DNA of 8,701 nt from Methanobrevibacter sp. (GCA_016291275.1 JAEEWY010000057.1:1-8701), one strand, 5' to 3'; numbered from the stretch's first letter, positions 1 to 5,836 are shown. The notes: a model not told the origin generated them from the letters alone. Numbers and translations are program-made.

Positions 1-456
1 ATTGCAAGATATGAGTGCCCTGAAGAATGGAACATCGTGCTCGCAATGCCTGAAGTGGAGGAAACCATGCATGATCAAGCTGAAGTCAATGTTTTCCAAA
101 CATACTGCCCTCTTCCAAAAACTGAAGTGGAACAGGTTTCCCATTTAATTTTAATGAACTTGCTTCCTGCATTAGTTGAGAAGGATATTGTTAACTTTGG
201 ATGGTCAATCAAGGAACTTCAAAAAGTTGGTTTCAATAAGCTTGAACACAGTTTAGACCCACATTACTTACCTGCTATGGAAGCGATGGATGCTGCAGGG
301 GCTTATGGTACAGGTATCAGTTCTTTCGGCCCTACTCTATACACTGTCTTTGATGAAAACAATAAGGATATTGTCAAAGCGGCAGAAGAGATAGTTGGGG
401 AAAACCGTGTAAGAGTAACCAAAGCACAAAACCACGGTTATGTAATTGAAAAATAG
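1..456 (+). CDS. mptG: Beta-ribofuranosylaminobenzene 5'-phosphate synthase, C-terminal part (5' end outside window)
   Basis: This enzyme condenses 4-hydroxybenzoate or p-aminobenzoate with phosphoribosyl pyrophosphate and releases CO2 or pyrophosphate products, the committed step of tetrahydromethanopterin synthesis in the cytoplasm. The reading frame is open from base 1 and ends at TAG 454-456, giving 151 residues, roughly the last half of a protein that is usually about 300-330 residues. What I recognise is the family's C-terminal pattern: a C-P-L-P segment, then SHLILMNLLPALVEKD, a FG-SI-ELQ-VGF stretch, and the glycine-rich GAYGTGISSFGPT-Y motif near residue 98, which corresponds to the GHMP-kinase-fold C-terminal motif. 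The ATG at 37 is internal and not the start. The family assignment is strong from these motifs. The presence of a methanopterin gene is itself evidence for a methanogen. Transcription probably ends just after the stop codon at a small hairpin. Confidence 0.88.
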   Translation: MARYECPEEWNIVLAMPEVEETMHDQAEVNVFQTYCPLPKTEVEQVSHLILMNLLPALVEKDIVNFGWSIKELQKVGFNKLEHSLDPHYLPAMEAMDAAGAYGTGISSFGPTLYTVFDENNKDIVKAAEEIVGENRVRVTKAQNHGYVIEK

Positions 457-479
457 TTATAAAATATTAACTATTTTTT
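454..479 (+). terminator. Hairpin plus T6 terminator of mptG, overlapping its stop codon
   Basis: TAGTTA (454-459) pairs with TAACTA (468-473) around an 8-nt loop and is followed directly by TTTTTT (474-479), with more T-rich DNA after it. The left arm starts with the TAG stop codon. The stem is only 6 bp and AT-rich, so the T-run may be the main signal, as is usual for archaeal termination. Confidence 0.5.
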
Positions 480-544
480 ATTAATTTTTTTTTAAAAATT
501 ATTTAAATTACTTTTTTGAATTTTATTAAAATTTTATAATTGTA

Positions 545-548
545 GTGA
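545..548 (+). promoter_or_regulatory. Short Shine-Dalgarno GTGA that sets the hacB start
   Basis: GTGA lies 5 nt before ATG 554, the same geometry as the ...GGTGA-N4/5-ATG sites of the other genes here. It overlaps an in-frame GTG at 545 that could itself be read as a start. No ribosome binding site precedes that GTG, so ATG 554 is preferred. Confidence 0.5.
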
Positions 549-553
549 ATACT

Positions 554-1039
554 ATGGCTGAAATTAAAGGAAAGGTTTGGAATTTTGGAGATAACATTGA
601 CACAGATGTCATCATTCCTGGAAGATATTTGAGAACATTCAATCCAAAGGATTTGGCAGAACATGTTCTTGAAGGAGAAAGAGCAGATTTCACCAAAAAT
701 GTAAAGCAAGGGGACTTGATTCTTGCTGGTGAAAACTTTGGCTGCGGTTCTTCAAGGGAACAGGCTCCAGTAGCTATCAAGGCAGCAGGAGTTGAAGCGA
801 TCATTGCAAAATCATTTGCACGTATCTTCTATAGGAATGCAATCAATATAGGTCTTCCTGTTGTGGTTGCAGACATTGAAGCGGATGATGGTGATATTGT
901 ATCTGTTGATTTGGAGCAAGGAATCATTGTCAATGAAACCAAAAACATTGAAGTTGAATTCCAAGCTTTTGAAGAATTCATGATAAATATATTGTCTGAT
1001 GGTGGTCTAGTTAAACATTATTTAAAAGAAAAAGAATAA
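554..1039 (+). CDS. hacB: Homoaconitase small subunit (LeuD/aconitase swivel-domain family)
   Basis: This is the small, swivelling subunit of a two-subunit hydro-lyase that works with a separately encoded iron-sulfur large subunit. In methanogens the homoaconitase form converts homocitrate and its longer homologues to homoisocitrate-type acids for the coenzyme B side chain. The 161-residue length fits the family. The visible motifs are GDNIDTDVIIPGRYLRT (12-28), the GCGSSREQAP active-site loop (63-72) and KSFARIFYRNAINIGLP (86-102). In the Methanocaldococcus jannaschii proteins an Arg-Thr pair in this YLRT loop distinguishes the homoaconitase subunit (MJ1271) from the isopropylmalate isomerase subunit (MJ1277). 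Here R27-T28 are present, so I call homoaconitase. Isopropylmalate isomerase remains the alternative. ATG 554 was chosen because a GTGA ribosome binding site precedes it; a GTG at 545 would add three residues. The large subunit is not in the window. Confidence 0.9.
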   Translation: MAEIKGKVWNFGDNIDTDVIIPGRYLRTFNPKDLAEHVLEGERADFTKNVKQGDLILAGENFGCGSSREQAPVAIKAAGVEAIIAKSFARIFYRNAINIGLPVVVADIEADDGDIVSVDLEQGIIVNETKNIEVEFQAFEEFMINILSDGGLVKHYLKEKE

Positions 1040-1331
1040 GTTCAATTAAATTGTTTGGTTATTTATTTAAATTAGTGTTGTTATAGTAAACTATTTATTA
1101 AATTAATCAAACTTTTATTTTAAATGCCATCATTTTGAAATATATTTTTTCTTTTATTTTTTTAGTAGGTAATTTCTAAAAAATTTATGTTTTTTCATAT
1201 TTTTCATATGATTTTTTAAGATTAACTTATAATCAATACATAAGTTTATAATGAACTTATTCTATAATATTATAATAATCAATTAAATTTATTAATTAAA
1301 ATTAATGACATAGCTATTTTTGATTATTTTT

Positions 1332-1358
1332 TTAATTTTTCAAGTCATGAAAAATTAA
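1332..1358. repeat. Perfect 11-bp inverted repeat in the hacB downstream spacer
   Basis: TTAATTTTTCA (1332-1342) and TGAAAAATTAA (1348-1358) are exact reverse complements around the loop AGTCA. The hairpin sits inside a wider 9-bp inverted repeat, ACATAGCTA (1308-1316) and TAGCTATGT (1409-1417). It is not followed by a clean T-run on either side and is nearly 300 nt from hacB, so it is not an obvious terminator. Function unknown. Confidence 0.6.
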
Positions 1359-1393
1359 TATGTTTTAATTTATTATTTTTATTGAGATTTCAA

Positions 1394-1401
1394 ATTTATA
1401 T
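1394..1401 (+). promoter_or_regulatory. Possible TATA box for the zinc-ribbon gene
   Basis: ATTTATAT lies about 60 nt before the ATG at 1459. A start point 25 nt downstream would give a leader of roughly 35 nt. In DNA this AT-rich, similar words arise by chance, so this is tentative. Confidence 0.3.
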
Positions 1402-1458
1402 TGATTTTTAGCTATGTTTTATGATTAGTTATGTAACGAAAGATAGTGAGGTGAAAAT

Positions 1459-2100
1459 ATGGTTTGTCCAGTTTGCGGATCTGATGAAGCAATCATCCTA
1501 AAGAATAAGCTTATCAAGGGTAAAAATAAGGAAATCAGAGAATTTCTATTGAAATGTGATGAATGCGGATCTGTTTATAATGAAAGAATTTCTCAGGATA
1601 ACCCAAAACCATTTAGATTAATCATTAGTGAACATGAAGATACTCATAAGATATTTATTGACTTATTCCCTGATGAACAGCTTGCTGTTGGGGATTTCTT
1701 AATGTCTGAGCTTGGAAAAGTGAAGATCACTTCTTTAGAGCTCGAAGGAGAAAAGAGAGTTAAGAAAGCTATTGCTCGTGATGTCAAAACCATTTGGGCA
1801 TCATCTGAAGAGATTCCTGCACGTTTTGGAGTTTCCATTGACTTGCATGGAAAAGTCGCTTCATTCAAATGTGAAACAGAACGTGACTTCAAGATAGCTG
1901 TTGATGACATTCTCAAGATTGACAAGTATGTTGCAAGAGTTCATGTGATCAAGACAGAAGAGAGAAAAACCACTAAAGGTTATGCTAAGGCAAAAGTCAT
2001 TAAAAGGGTTTATGCAAAACCTGTCAAGTTCAATCATTTTGATTATGACTTGACTAAATACATTGTTCAGGCAAAGCCTTTGAATAAACATAAAAGTTAA
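1459..2100 (+). CDS. Archaeal zinc-ribbon protein, HVO_0476 / COG1326 family, function unknown
   Basis: This 213-residue protein starts with two CxxC knuckles, CPVC (3-6) and CDEC (33-36), which form a zinc ribbon of about 35 residues. The central part carries a pattern I recognise from the HVO_0476-type archaeal zinc-finger family: a VGDFL segment, VKITSLELEGEKRV (88-101) and RDVKTIWA (107-114). The C-terminal region from about residue 150 is rich in Lys and Arg and could bind nucleic acid; that is inference. There is no signal peptide or membrane segment. The start is secure: GAGGTGA (1448-1454) stands 4 nt before ATG 1459. The gene is 89 nt upstream of the tRNA methylthiotransferase gene on the same strand, so co-transcription is possible, though a small hairpin and T-run lie between them. 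A role in RNA metabolism would fit the neighbour but is not shown by the sequence. Confidence 0.78.
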   Translation: MVCPVCGSDEAIILKNKLIKGKNKEIREFLLKCDECGSVYNERISQDNPKPFRLIISEHEDTHKIFIDLFPDEQLAVGDFLMSELGKVKITSLELEGEKRVKKAIARDVKTIWASSEEIPARFGVSIDLHGKVASFKCETERDFKIAVDDILKIDKYVARVHVIKTEERKTTKGYAKAKVIKRVYAKPVKFNHFDYDLTKYIVQAKPLNKHKS

Positions 2101-2136
2101 TTCAACGACAATTTAAAACAATTTAAAATTTTCTAT

Positions 2137-2173
2137 TGGGATGATATATTCAATTCCCATATAATCTTTTTTT
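2137..2173 (+). promoter_or_regulatory. Hairpin/T-run and possible TATA box between the zinc-ribbon gene and the methylthiotransferase gene
   Basis: TGGGA (2137-2141) pairs with TCCCA (2155-2159) and a run of seven T lies at 2167-2173, which resembles a weak terminator. The loop contains GATATATT (2143-2150), which could instead be the TATA box of the next gene, giving a leader of about 18 nt. The sequence does not decide between read-through, termination and re-initiation. Confidence 0.3.
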
Positions 2174-2189
2174 ATTTTTAGAGGATAAT

Positions 2190-3464
2190 ATGAAAGTATT
2201 TATAGAAACTTACGGATGCACATTCAATCAAGCCGATTCTGAAATTATGGCAGGTATTTTAAATGCCAATTCCATTGATATTGTAGATAATCAAGAGGAA
2301 GCGGATGCAATTATTGTAAACACCTGTTATGTAAAATTGCCTACTGAAAGCAAGGTGATAAATAGAATCAAGAAGCTTCAAAATGAATTTCCAGATAAGG
2401 AAATCATTGTTGCAGGATGTATGGTTGAAGTGGATCCAAAAAAGCTTGATGCGATTGGACCTAACTGCTCTTGGATTGGCCCTCACCAATTGAGCAAGAC
2501 TGCTGATGTAGTCAAGTCAGCTATTGCGGGGGAGGTTTCCAGAGAGTTTGGCTTTTCAGATGAGCCTAAGGTTTGTGTTCCTAAAATACGTCAAGACCCA
2601 TATGTTCATGTTATCCAAATCTGTGAAGGTTGCTTAGGTTCCTGCAGTTACTGCTGCACTCGCTTTGCAAGAGGACATCTAAATAGTTATCCAATTTCAG
2701 ATATTGTAAAGGAAGCAAAACAAGCCATTGAAGATGGCTGTGTTGAAATTGAGCTTACCGCTCAAGACACTTCTGCATTTGGTAAGGATACTGGTGAAAA
2801 GCTATCTGACTTGATTAAGGAAGTGGCTAGTTTAGATGGTGATTTTAAAGTTCGTGTTGGAATGATGCACCCTAAGAACATAGGAAATGACCTTGAGAAT
2901 CTGATTGATGCATTTAAGATGGAAAAGGTATATAATTTCATCCATTTGCCTATTCAATCTGGCAGTGATGCAGTCTTGAAGCATATGAGAAGAAATCATA
3001 CTGTTGAGGATTACAAGAAGATTGTCTATAGATTCAAGGAGGAAATCCCAAACCTTACATTAGCTACAGATATCATTATCGGCTATCCTACAGAAACTGA
3101 AGAGGATTTCTTGATGACTGCAGACTTGATTGAAGAGATCAAATTCAATCTGATTCATTTATCCAAGTATCAGCATAGGGAAGGTGCAAGTTCATCTGAT
3201 CTTCCAAATATTCCATTTGAAGACATGAAGAGAAGGTCCAAAATTCTCTCTGATATTAAATTTGGAATTATTGAAGAGGAAAACAAATGCCTAAAAGGTC
3301 AGGAATTAAATGCATTGGTCGTTGGAAAAGGTTCTAAAGGCGGTTTCATTGCTAAAACAGATTCCTATATTCCAGTGGTTGTTCAGGATGTTGAATTGGG
3401 TGAATTTATAAAAGTTCATATTGATGAGACAACTGGAACTTATTTGATTGGTCATAAAGTTTAA
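2190..3464 (+). CDS. tRNA t6A37 methylthiotransferase (archaeal e-MtaB/CDKAL1-type radical SAM enzyme)
   Basis: The enzyme adds a methylthio group to C2 of N6-threonylcarbamoyladenosine at position 37 of tRNAs that read ANN codons, giving ms2t6A. All three domains are visible in the 424 residues. The N-terminal UPF0004 domain has the three cluster cysteines C10 (ETYGC), C46 (VNTC) and C77 (AGC). The radical-SAM core has CxxxCxxC at C148, C152 and C155, followed by RG (161-162). A C-terminal TRAM domain covers about 365-424. The spelling CLGSCSYC, rather than the CNNFCTYC of bacterial MiaB, together with the archaeal context points to the e-MtaB branch. An extra cysteine (C156) directly follows the third radical-SAM cysteine. 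The length is normal for the family. ATG 2190 is preceded by GAGGAT (2181-2186). Substrate specificity is inferred from family membership. Confidence 0.92.
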   Translation: MKVFIETYGCTFNQADSEIMAGILNANSIDIVDNQEEADAIIVNTCYVKLPTESKVINRIKKLQNEFPDKEIIVAGCMVEVDPKKLDAIGPNCSWIGPHQLSKTADVVKSAIAGEVSREFGFSDEPKVCVPKIRQDPYVHVIQICEGCLGSCSYCCTRFARGHLNSYPISDIVKEAKQAIEDGCVEIELTAQDTSAFGKDTGEKLSDLIKEVASLDGDFKVRVGMMHPKNIGNDLENLIDAFKMEKVYNFIHLPIQSGSDAVLKHMRRNHTVEDYKKIVYRFKEEIPNLTLATDIIIGYPTETEEDFLMTADLIEEIKFNLIHLSKYQHREGASSSDLPNIPFEDMKRRSKILSDIKFGIIEEENKCLKGQELNALVVGKGSKGGFIAKTDSYIPVVVQDVELGEFIKVHIDETTGTYLIGHKV

Positions 3465-4060
3465 TTCTTTTTTAATTTTTGTTTAATATTTACCTAATTA
3501 TTTTTTATTTTTCTTTTGATTGTTGATTTTTTAAATTTACTTTTTAAAAATTTTTTTCTTTTATTTTTTTCTTATTTTCCCTTTATGAAATTAATATTTC
3601 CTTAATTATTTTTTTAAGGATTTTTTTCAAATTATTATTGCTTTTACACGAAGATTTTCATTATTTTCTAATTTAGAAAATTCTTAGAAAATTTTGATAA
3701 AAAACTCTTTTAAAATTGATTATTTTTTAAAATAACTTTTAATTCATCTTGTATTTTTATTTTAAAGACTAATTTATCTTTTATTTTGCTTTTAAAGAAA
3801 AATTTCTTTCATTGCTTTTTTTAAAGACTATTTGTTATTTATTTGCTAAAATAAAGATATTTGGCTTTTTATTTAAAGAATTAAGAGTTTTTAAAAGGTT
3901 TAATTTTTAAGAGTTCTATGGCTTTAAAATATCCATTTTTCATATATTTTTTATTAAATTTTTTTAATAAGTTTTAATATTTCTCATTATTAAAAAATCT
4001 ATATTTTTATACCTATTTTTTGGATAATAAGTGATTTAATGGCCTTAAAAAAACAAAACA
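3465..4060 (+). other. Long T-rich spacer upstream of the histone gene
   Basis: Almost 600 nt without a credible coding frame or GC-rich RNA-like island. It begins with several T-runs just after the methylthiotransferase stop (from about 3467) that can serve as terminators. Inside are short palindromes: CCTTAA/TTAAGG (3600-3605, 3614-3619), TTTTCTAATTTAGAAAA (3664-3680) and AAAGAAAAATTTCTTT (3794-3809). There is also a set of degenerate CTTTTTnTTTAAAGA words (3754-3879) and a repeated TTAAGAGTT (3881-3889 and 3907-3915). The histone promoter follows at 4061. Confidence 0.65.
3754..3879. repeat. Four degenerate copies of a (GC)T5-TTTAAAGA word
   Basis: Related words occur at 3754-3768 (TTTTTATTTTAAAGA), 3788-3798 (GCTTTTAAAGA), 3814-3827 (GC, seven T, AAAGA) and 3864-3879 (GCTTTTTATTTAAAGA). 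TTTAAAGACTA is exact at 3761-3771 and 3820-3830. The spacing is irregular and the context is T-rich, so this may be slippage-derived DNA. Confidence 0.45.
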
Positions 4061-4068
4061 TTTATATA
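4061..4068 (+). promoter_or_regulatory. TATA box of the histone gene
   Basis: TTTATATA, preceded by an A-rich stretch ending in AAACAAAACA that suits a TFB recognition element, lies 43 nt before the ATG. Initiation about 25 nt downstream, near 4088-4092, would give a leader of only 12-16 nt that starts just before the ribosome binding site GGAGGTGA (4092-4099). This is one of the two clearest promoters in the window, the other being that of the tRNA operon, and fits a highly expressed gene. Confidence 0.75.
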
Positions 4069-4103
4069 CTAGGTAAAACACACTTTCAATTGGAGGTGAA
4101 AAT

Positions 4104-4304
4104 ATGAGTGAATTACCAATCGCACCTGTCGGTCGTATCTTAAAAAATGCTGGCGCACAAAGAATTAGTGATGATGCAAAAGTTGCATTAGCTGAAGCTC
4201 TTGAAGAAAAAGGTGACGAATTAGCTAAAAAAGCAGTTAATTTCGCACGCCACGCTGGTAGAAAAACCGTAAAAGCTGAAGATATCAAATTAGCAATCAA
4301 ATAA
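4104..4304 (+). CDS. Archaeal histone (HMf family)
   Basis: This 66-residue single-histone-fold protein forms dimers that stack into DNA-wrapping filaments. It closely resembles Methanothermus HMfA/HMfB over its whole length. By that alignment R11, R20, K54 and T55 match the DNA-contacting Arg, Arg and Lys-Thr residues; G17 matches the glycine that permits stacking of dimers; and H50 and D60 match the residues of the dimer-dimer interface. F47 stands where HMfB has Leu in that interface. The protein ends at LAIK, without the short basic RRFKK-type end of HMfB. The start is fixed by a full GGAGGTGA 4 nt before the ATG. The gene is monocistronic, with its own TATA box and a strong hairpin terminator. 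A frame open on the opposite strand is only the shadow of this gene. Confidence 0.97.
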   Translation: MSELPIAPVGRILKNAGAQRISDDAKVALAEALEEKGDELAKKAVNFARHAGRKTVKAEDIKLAIK

Positions 4305-4335
4305 TTTTGTTATCTCTAGTTTTTAACTGTTAACT

Positions 4336-4372
4336 ATTGGCCAAGATCTTTATTGGCCAATTATTTTTTTTT
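4336..4372 (+). terminator. Strong hairpin terminator of the histone gene
   Basis: ATTGGCCAA (4336-4344) and TTGGCCAAT (4353-4361) form a perfect 9-bp stem with an 8-nt loop, followed by a run of T (4364-4372). This is a bacterial-style intrinsic terminator about 30 nt after the histone stop codon, and it stands out clearly from the AT-rich surroundings. Confidence 0.8.
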
Positions 4373-4380
4373 AAATTTTT

Positions 4381-4458
4381 ATACTATTTTTATCTATTTA
4401 TGCTATTTTTATCTGTTTCTTATACTATTTTTCCTACTTATGTACTATTTTGATCCAT
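4381..4458. repeat. Four imperfect tandem copies of an ATRCTATTTTTATCT-like unit
   Basis: Units begin at 4381 (ATACTATTTTTATCTATTT), 4400 (ATGCTATTTTTATCTGTTTC), 4422 (ATACTATTTTTCCTACTT) and 4440 (ATGTACTATTTTGATCC). The period is 18-22 nt. The array lies just after the histone terminator and before the tRNA operon; its function is unknown. Confidence 0.6.
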
Positions 4459-4492
4459 ATTCTGATTTTTTTTCAATTAATTTTTCCATTAA

Positions 4493-4556
4493 GTTTATAA
4501 GTAATTATTAACATATCTTAATATGTCTATCATTTTAGAAGATAGGCTCTAGACAT
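4493..4556 (+). other. Possible small transcript: TATA-like box plus inverted repeat
   Basis: GTTTATAA (4493-4500) is placed about 25 nt before an inverted repeat ATGTCTA (4523-4529) / TAGACAT (4550-4556). A second, mutually exclusive pairing, CTATC (4527-4531) with GATAG (4541-4545), is possible. The 20 or so bases around 4540-4560 are richer in G and C than the rest of the 4305-4682 spacer. It does not match a tRNA or a C/D box RNA. This could be chance. Apart from this, the tandem repeats and the tRNA promoter, I see nothing in that spacer. Confidence 0.25.
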
Positions 4557-4644
4557 CGGTATTTTAAATTTTCGTTAATAAAAAGAGTGATTTTTAGAAT
4601 GGAATTTTCCAATTTAAATTTCAAAATATCTTGATTTAGAAACA

Positions 4645-4652
4645 TTTATATA
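4645..4652 (+). promoter_or_regulatory. TATA box of the tRNA operon
   Basis: TTTATATA, preceded by AGAAACA as a likely TFB element, is 31-38 nt upstream of the first base of tRNA-Val. Initiation about 25 nt downstream leaves a leader of under 15 nt. The word and its AACA flank are nearly identical to the histone promoter. Confidence 0.75.
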
Positions 4653-4682
4653 TAATTATAAACATATTTTAATGAGTAAGAA

Positions 4683-4754
4683 GGACCGGTGGTCTAGGGG
4701 TATGATACCGCCTTGACATGGCGGTGATCACGAGTTCGAATCTCGTTCGGTCCA
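4683..4754 (+). tRNA. tRNA-Val (anticodon GAC)
   Basis: The cloverleaf of 72 nt folds fully. The acceptor stem GGACCGG pairs with TCGGTCC through one G-T pair. The D arm is GTCT/TGAT with a 7-nt loop and an apparent T-T at its inner pair. The anticodon stem is CCGCC/GGCGG with loop TTGACAT, so the anticodon is GAC (valine). The T arm is ACGAG/CTCGT with loop TTCGAAT. The discriminator is A and no CCA is encoded. There is no intron. It is the first gene of a two-tRNA transcript, 3 nt before tRNA-Phe. Confidence 0.97.
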
Positions 4755-4757
4755 TTT

Positions 4758-4830
<73 letters not shown>

Positions 4831-4831
4831 C

Positions 4832-4838
4832 TTTTTTT
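4832..4838 (+). terminator. T7 terminator of the tRNA operon
   Basis: Seven T begin two bases after the end of tRNA-Phe, the usual archaeal oligo-T termination signal. The next gene, deoC, is convergent, about 80 nt away. Confidence 0.65.
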
Positions 4839-4878
4839 ATCTAGGAATATTTAGTTTTATTCTATACGAACTATTTTT

Positions 4879-4915
4879 AAAAAGAAAAAAATAATAAATT
4901 ATAAAAATTTATTAT
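4879..4915 (-). terminator. Hairpin terminator of deoC, overlapping its stop codon
   Basis: Read on the minus strand, ATAATAAATT (4915-4906) and AATTTATTAT (4900-4891) form a perfect 10-bp stem with a 5-nt loop, followed by TTTTTTCTTTTT (4890-4879). The first arm contains the TAA stop of deoC (4914-4912). The structure separates the convergent deoC and tRNA transcripts. Confidence 0.65.
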
Positions 4916-5637
4916 ATGAGTCTTGGACCGGTTTTTTGATTAGGATCCACTTTCTGATTATCAAGCACATGATTAAGTTGATCCATAATGATGTGTCCAG
5001 AGGAGGTTCCAATCTTGGTTACCCCTGCAGCTAATACGTTATTTGCTAATTTATAGTTGTCTATTCCGCCAGCTGCTTTCATGTCAAGATGAGGCGCATT
5101 CTTTTTCATGATTCTTAGGCTTTCCATTAAAGAGTGGAAATGCTGTTTTCCATTGAATCCACTTGAGGTTTTAACGAAATCTGCTCCACCTTCTTCACAC
5201 ATTCTGGAAGCTCCTGCCATTTCATCTTCATTGAGAAGCGGATTTTCAATAATTACTTTAAGAATGTGGTCTCCGATAGCATCTTTCACTGCTCTGATAT
5301 CATTTTTAACGTATTCAAAATCACGTTCTTTAATTGATGGGATATTTGCCATCATATCGATTTCATCTGCACCGTCTGCAATTGCAGCTTTAGCTTCTGC
5401 CACTTTTCCTTCAGTGTTTCCAGCACCTAATGGGAAGTCAATAACAGTTACCACTTTCATGTCGGTGTCTTTCAATTCTTCTTTTGCTAATTTAACAAAA
5501 TGAGGTAAAACTACAACTGCATAAAAAGGATATTCCTTAGCTTTTGCGAAGAATGCTTTCATTTCTTCAACGGTTGCAGTATTATCTAAATGAGTAAATT
5601 CAATAGCTTTTGCAAGTTTTTCAGCTTTGTTGATCAT
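4912..5637 (-). CDS. deoC: Deoxyribose-phosphate aldolase
   Basis: This class I aldolase splits 2-deoxyribose 5-phosphate into glyceraldehyde 3-phosphate and acetaldehyde in the cytoplasm, linking deoxynucleoside breakdown to central metabolism. The 241-residue protein shows the whole DERA TIM barrel: VVTVIDFPLGAGNTEGKV (62-79), the catalytic-proton Asp D94 in DEIDMMANI, K127 in LKVIIE, the Schiff-base lysine K156 in FVKTSSGF, and the second active-site lysine K187 in MKAAGGI, then a phosphate-binding GTSSG (210-214). Unlike the Escherichia coli enzyme it does not end in tyrosine but in PRLI; many short archaeal forms lack that tail. The ATG at 5637 follows a good ribosome binding site on the minus strand, GGGAGATGA (5651-5643), 5 nt away. 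It is downstream of elp3 on the same strand but separated by 266 nt with its own promoter-like region, so it is probably transcribed alone. Confidence 0.95.
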   Translation of the reverse strand: MINKAEKLAKAIEFTHLDNTATVEEMKAFFAKAKEYPFYAVVVLPHFVKLAKEELKDTDMKVVTVIDFPLGAGNTEGKVAEAKAAIADGADEIDMMANIPSIKERDFEYVKNDIRAVKDAIGDHILKVIIENPLLNEDEMAGASRMCEEGGADFVKTSSGFNGKQHFHSLMESLRIMKKNAPHLDMKAAGGIDNYKLANNVLAAGVTKIGTSSGHIIMDQLNHVLDNQKVDPNQKTGPRLI

Positions 5638-5664
5638 TTAAGTCATCTCCCTATTTTTAAAACG

Positions 5665-5729
5665 ATTCTAATCTCCAATAAAATTAATTCAGTAATTAAT
5701 TAAATTTTAATCTCCAATAAATATAATTT
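5665..5729 (-). repeat. Direct repeat in the deoC leader
   Basis: TAATCTCCAATAAA occurs exactly at 5669-5682 and 5708-5721, and the similarity extends to about 26 nt (5665-5690 against 5704-5729, 22 matches by eye). The period is 39 nt. Relative to deoC the word reads TTTATTGGAGATTA. Both copies lie between 28 and 93 nt upstream of the start codon and may be operator sites or leader RNA elements. Confidence 0.55.
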
Positions 5730-5770
5730 CATGAATTCTAATTCAAGAATTTTCTATTTTAATTCATGAA
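5728..5770 (-). promoter_or_regulatory. Paired TTCATGAA palindromes upstream of deoC
   Basis: The palindrome TTCATGAA is present at 5728-5735 and 5763-5770, 35 nt apart. The second is part of a perfect 12-nt palindrome AATTCATGAATT (5761-5772). Such paired palindromes are typical of dimeric repressor or activator sites, but no regulator is identified. A third copy is in the leader of the PRC-barrel gene. Confidence 0.4.
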
Positions 5771-5799
5771 TTAGGATTAAATCAATATTAGTTTTATAT

Positions 5800-5836
5800 C
5801 TATATAATAGTTAGTTTAACTTCAAACTATATAATA
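5800..5836 (-). promoter_or_regulatory. Two TATA-like boxes upstream of deoC
   Basis: CTATATAATA occurs at 5800-5809 and again at 5827-5836; on the minus strand each reads TATTATATAG. Either could be a TATA box, giving a long leader that contains the TTCATGAA palindromes and the direct repeat. A third candidate, nearer the gene, is ATTATATTT around 5720-5728. Confidence 0.35.

Larger units (their letters stand above)
1040..1458 (+). other. Gene-free AT-rich spacer between hacB and the zinc-ribbon gene
   Basis: No credible coding frame or RNA gene is visible in these 419 nt. The stretch holds a small weak palindrome just after hacB (CAATTAAATTG, near 1044), a cluster of related AACTTAT/ATAAGTT words between about 1224 and 1260 (including ATAAGTT 1240-1246 against AACTTAT 1254-1260), a strong 27-nt hairpin (1332-1358) and a 9-nt inverted repeat that encloses it (1308-1316 with 1409-1417). 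A possible TATA box for the downstream gene lies at 1394-1401. Confidence 0.6.

Noticed and set aside
531..541. TTTTATAATT as the TATA box of hacB
   Set aside because: It is only about 15-20 nt from the start codon, so initiation 25 nt downstream would fall inside the gene; the true promoter cannot be fixed by eye.
526..804. Minus-strand open frame opposite hacB
   Set aside because: Antisense to the conserved GCGSSREQAP region, with no supporting start signal.
4013..4300. Minus-strand open frame of 95 codons over the histone gene
   Set aside because: It is antisense to a clear histone gene with a strong promoter and ribosome binding site, has no ribosome binding site of its own that I can see, and resembles no family I know.
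3754..4458. CRISPR array suggested by repeated words in the spacers
   Set aside because: The repeats are short, degenerate and irregularly spaced, and there are no unique spacers of constant length or cas genes.
5108..5503. Plus-strand open frame of 131 codons inside deoC
   Set aside because: It lies wholly opposite the conserved catalytic core of deoC; its Ser-rich translation is typical of a shadow frame.
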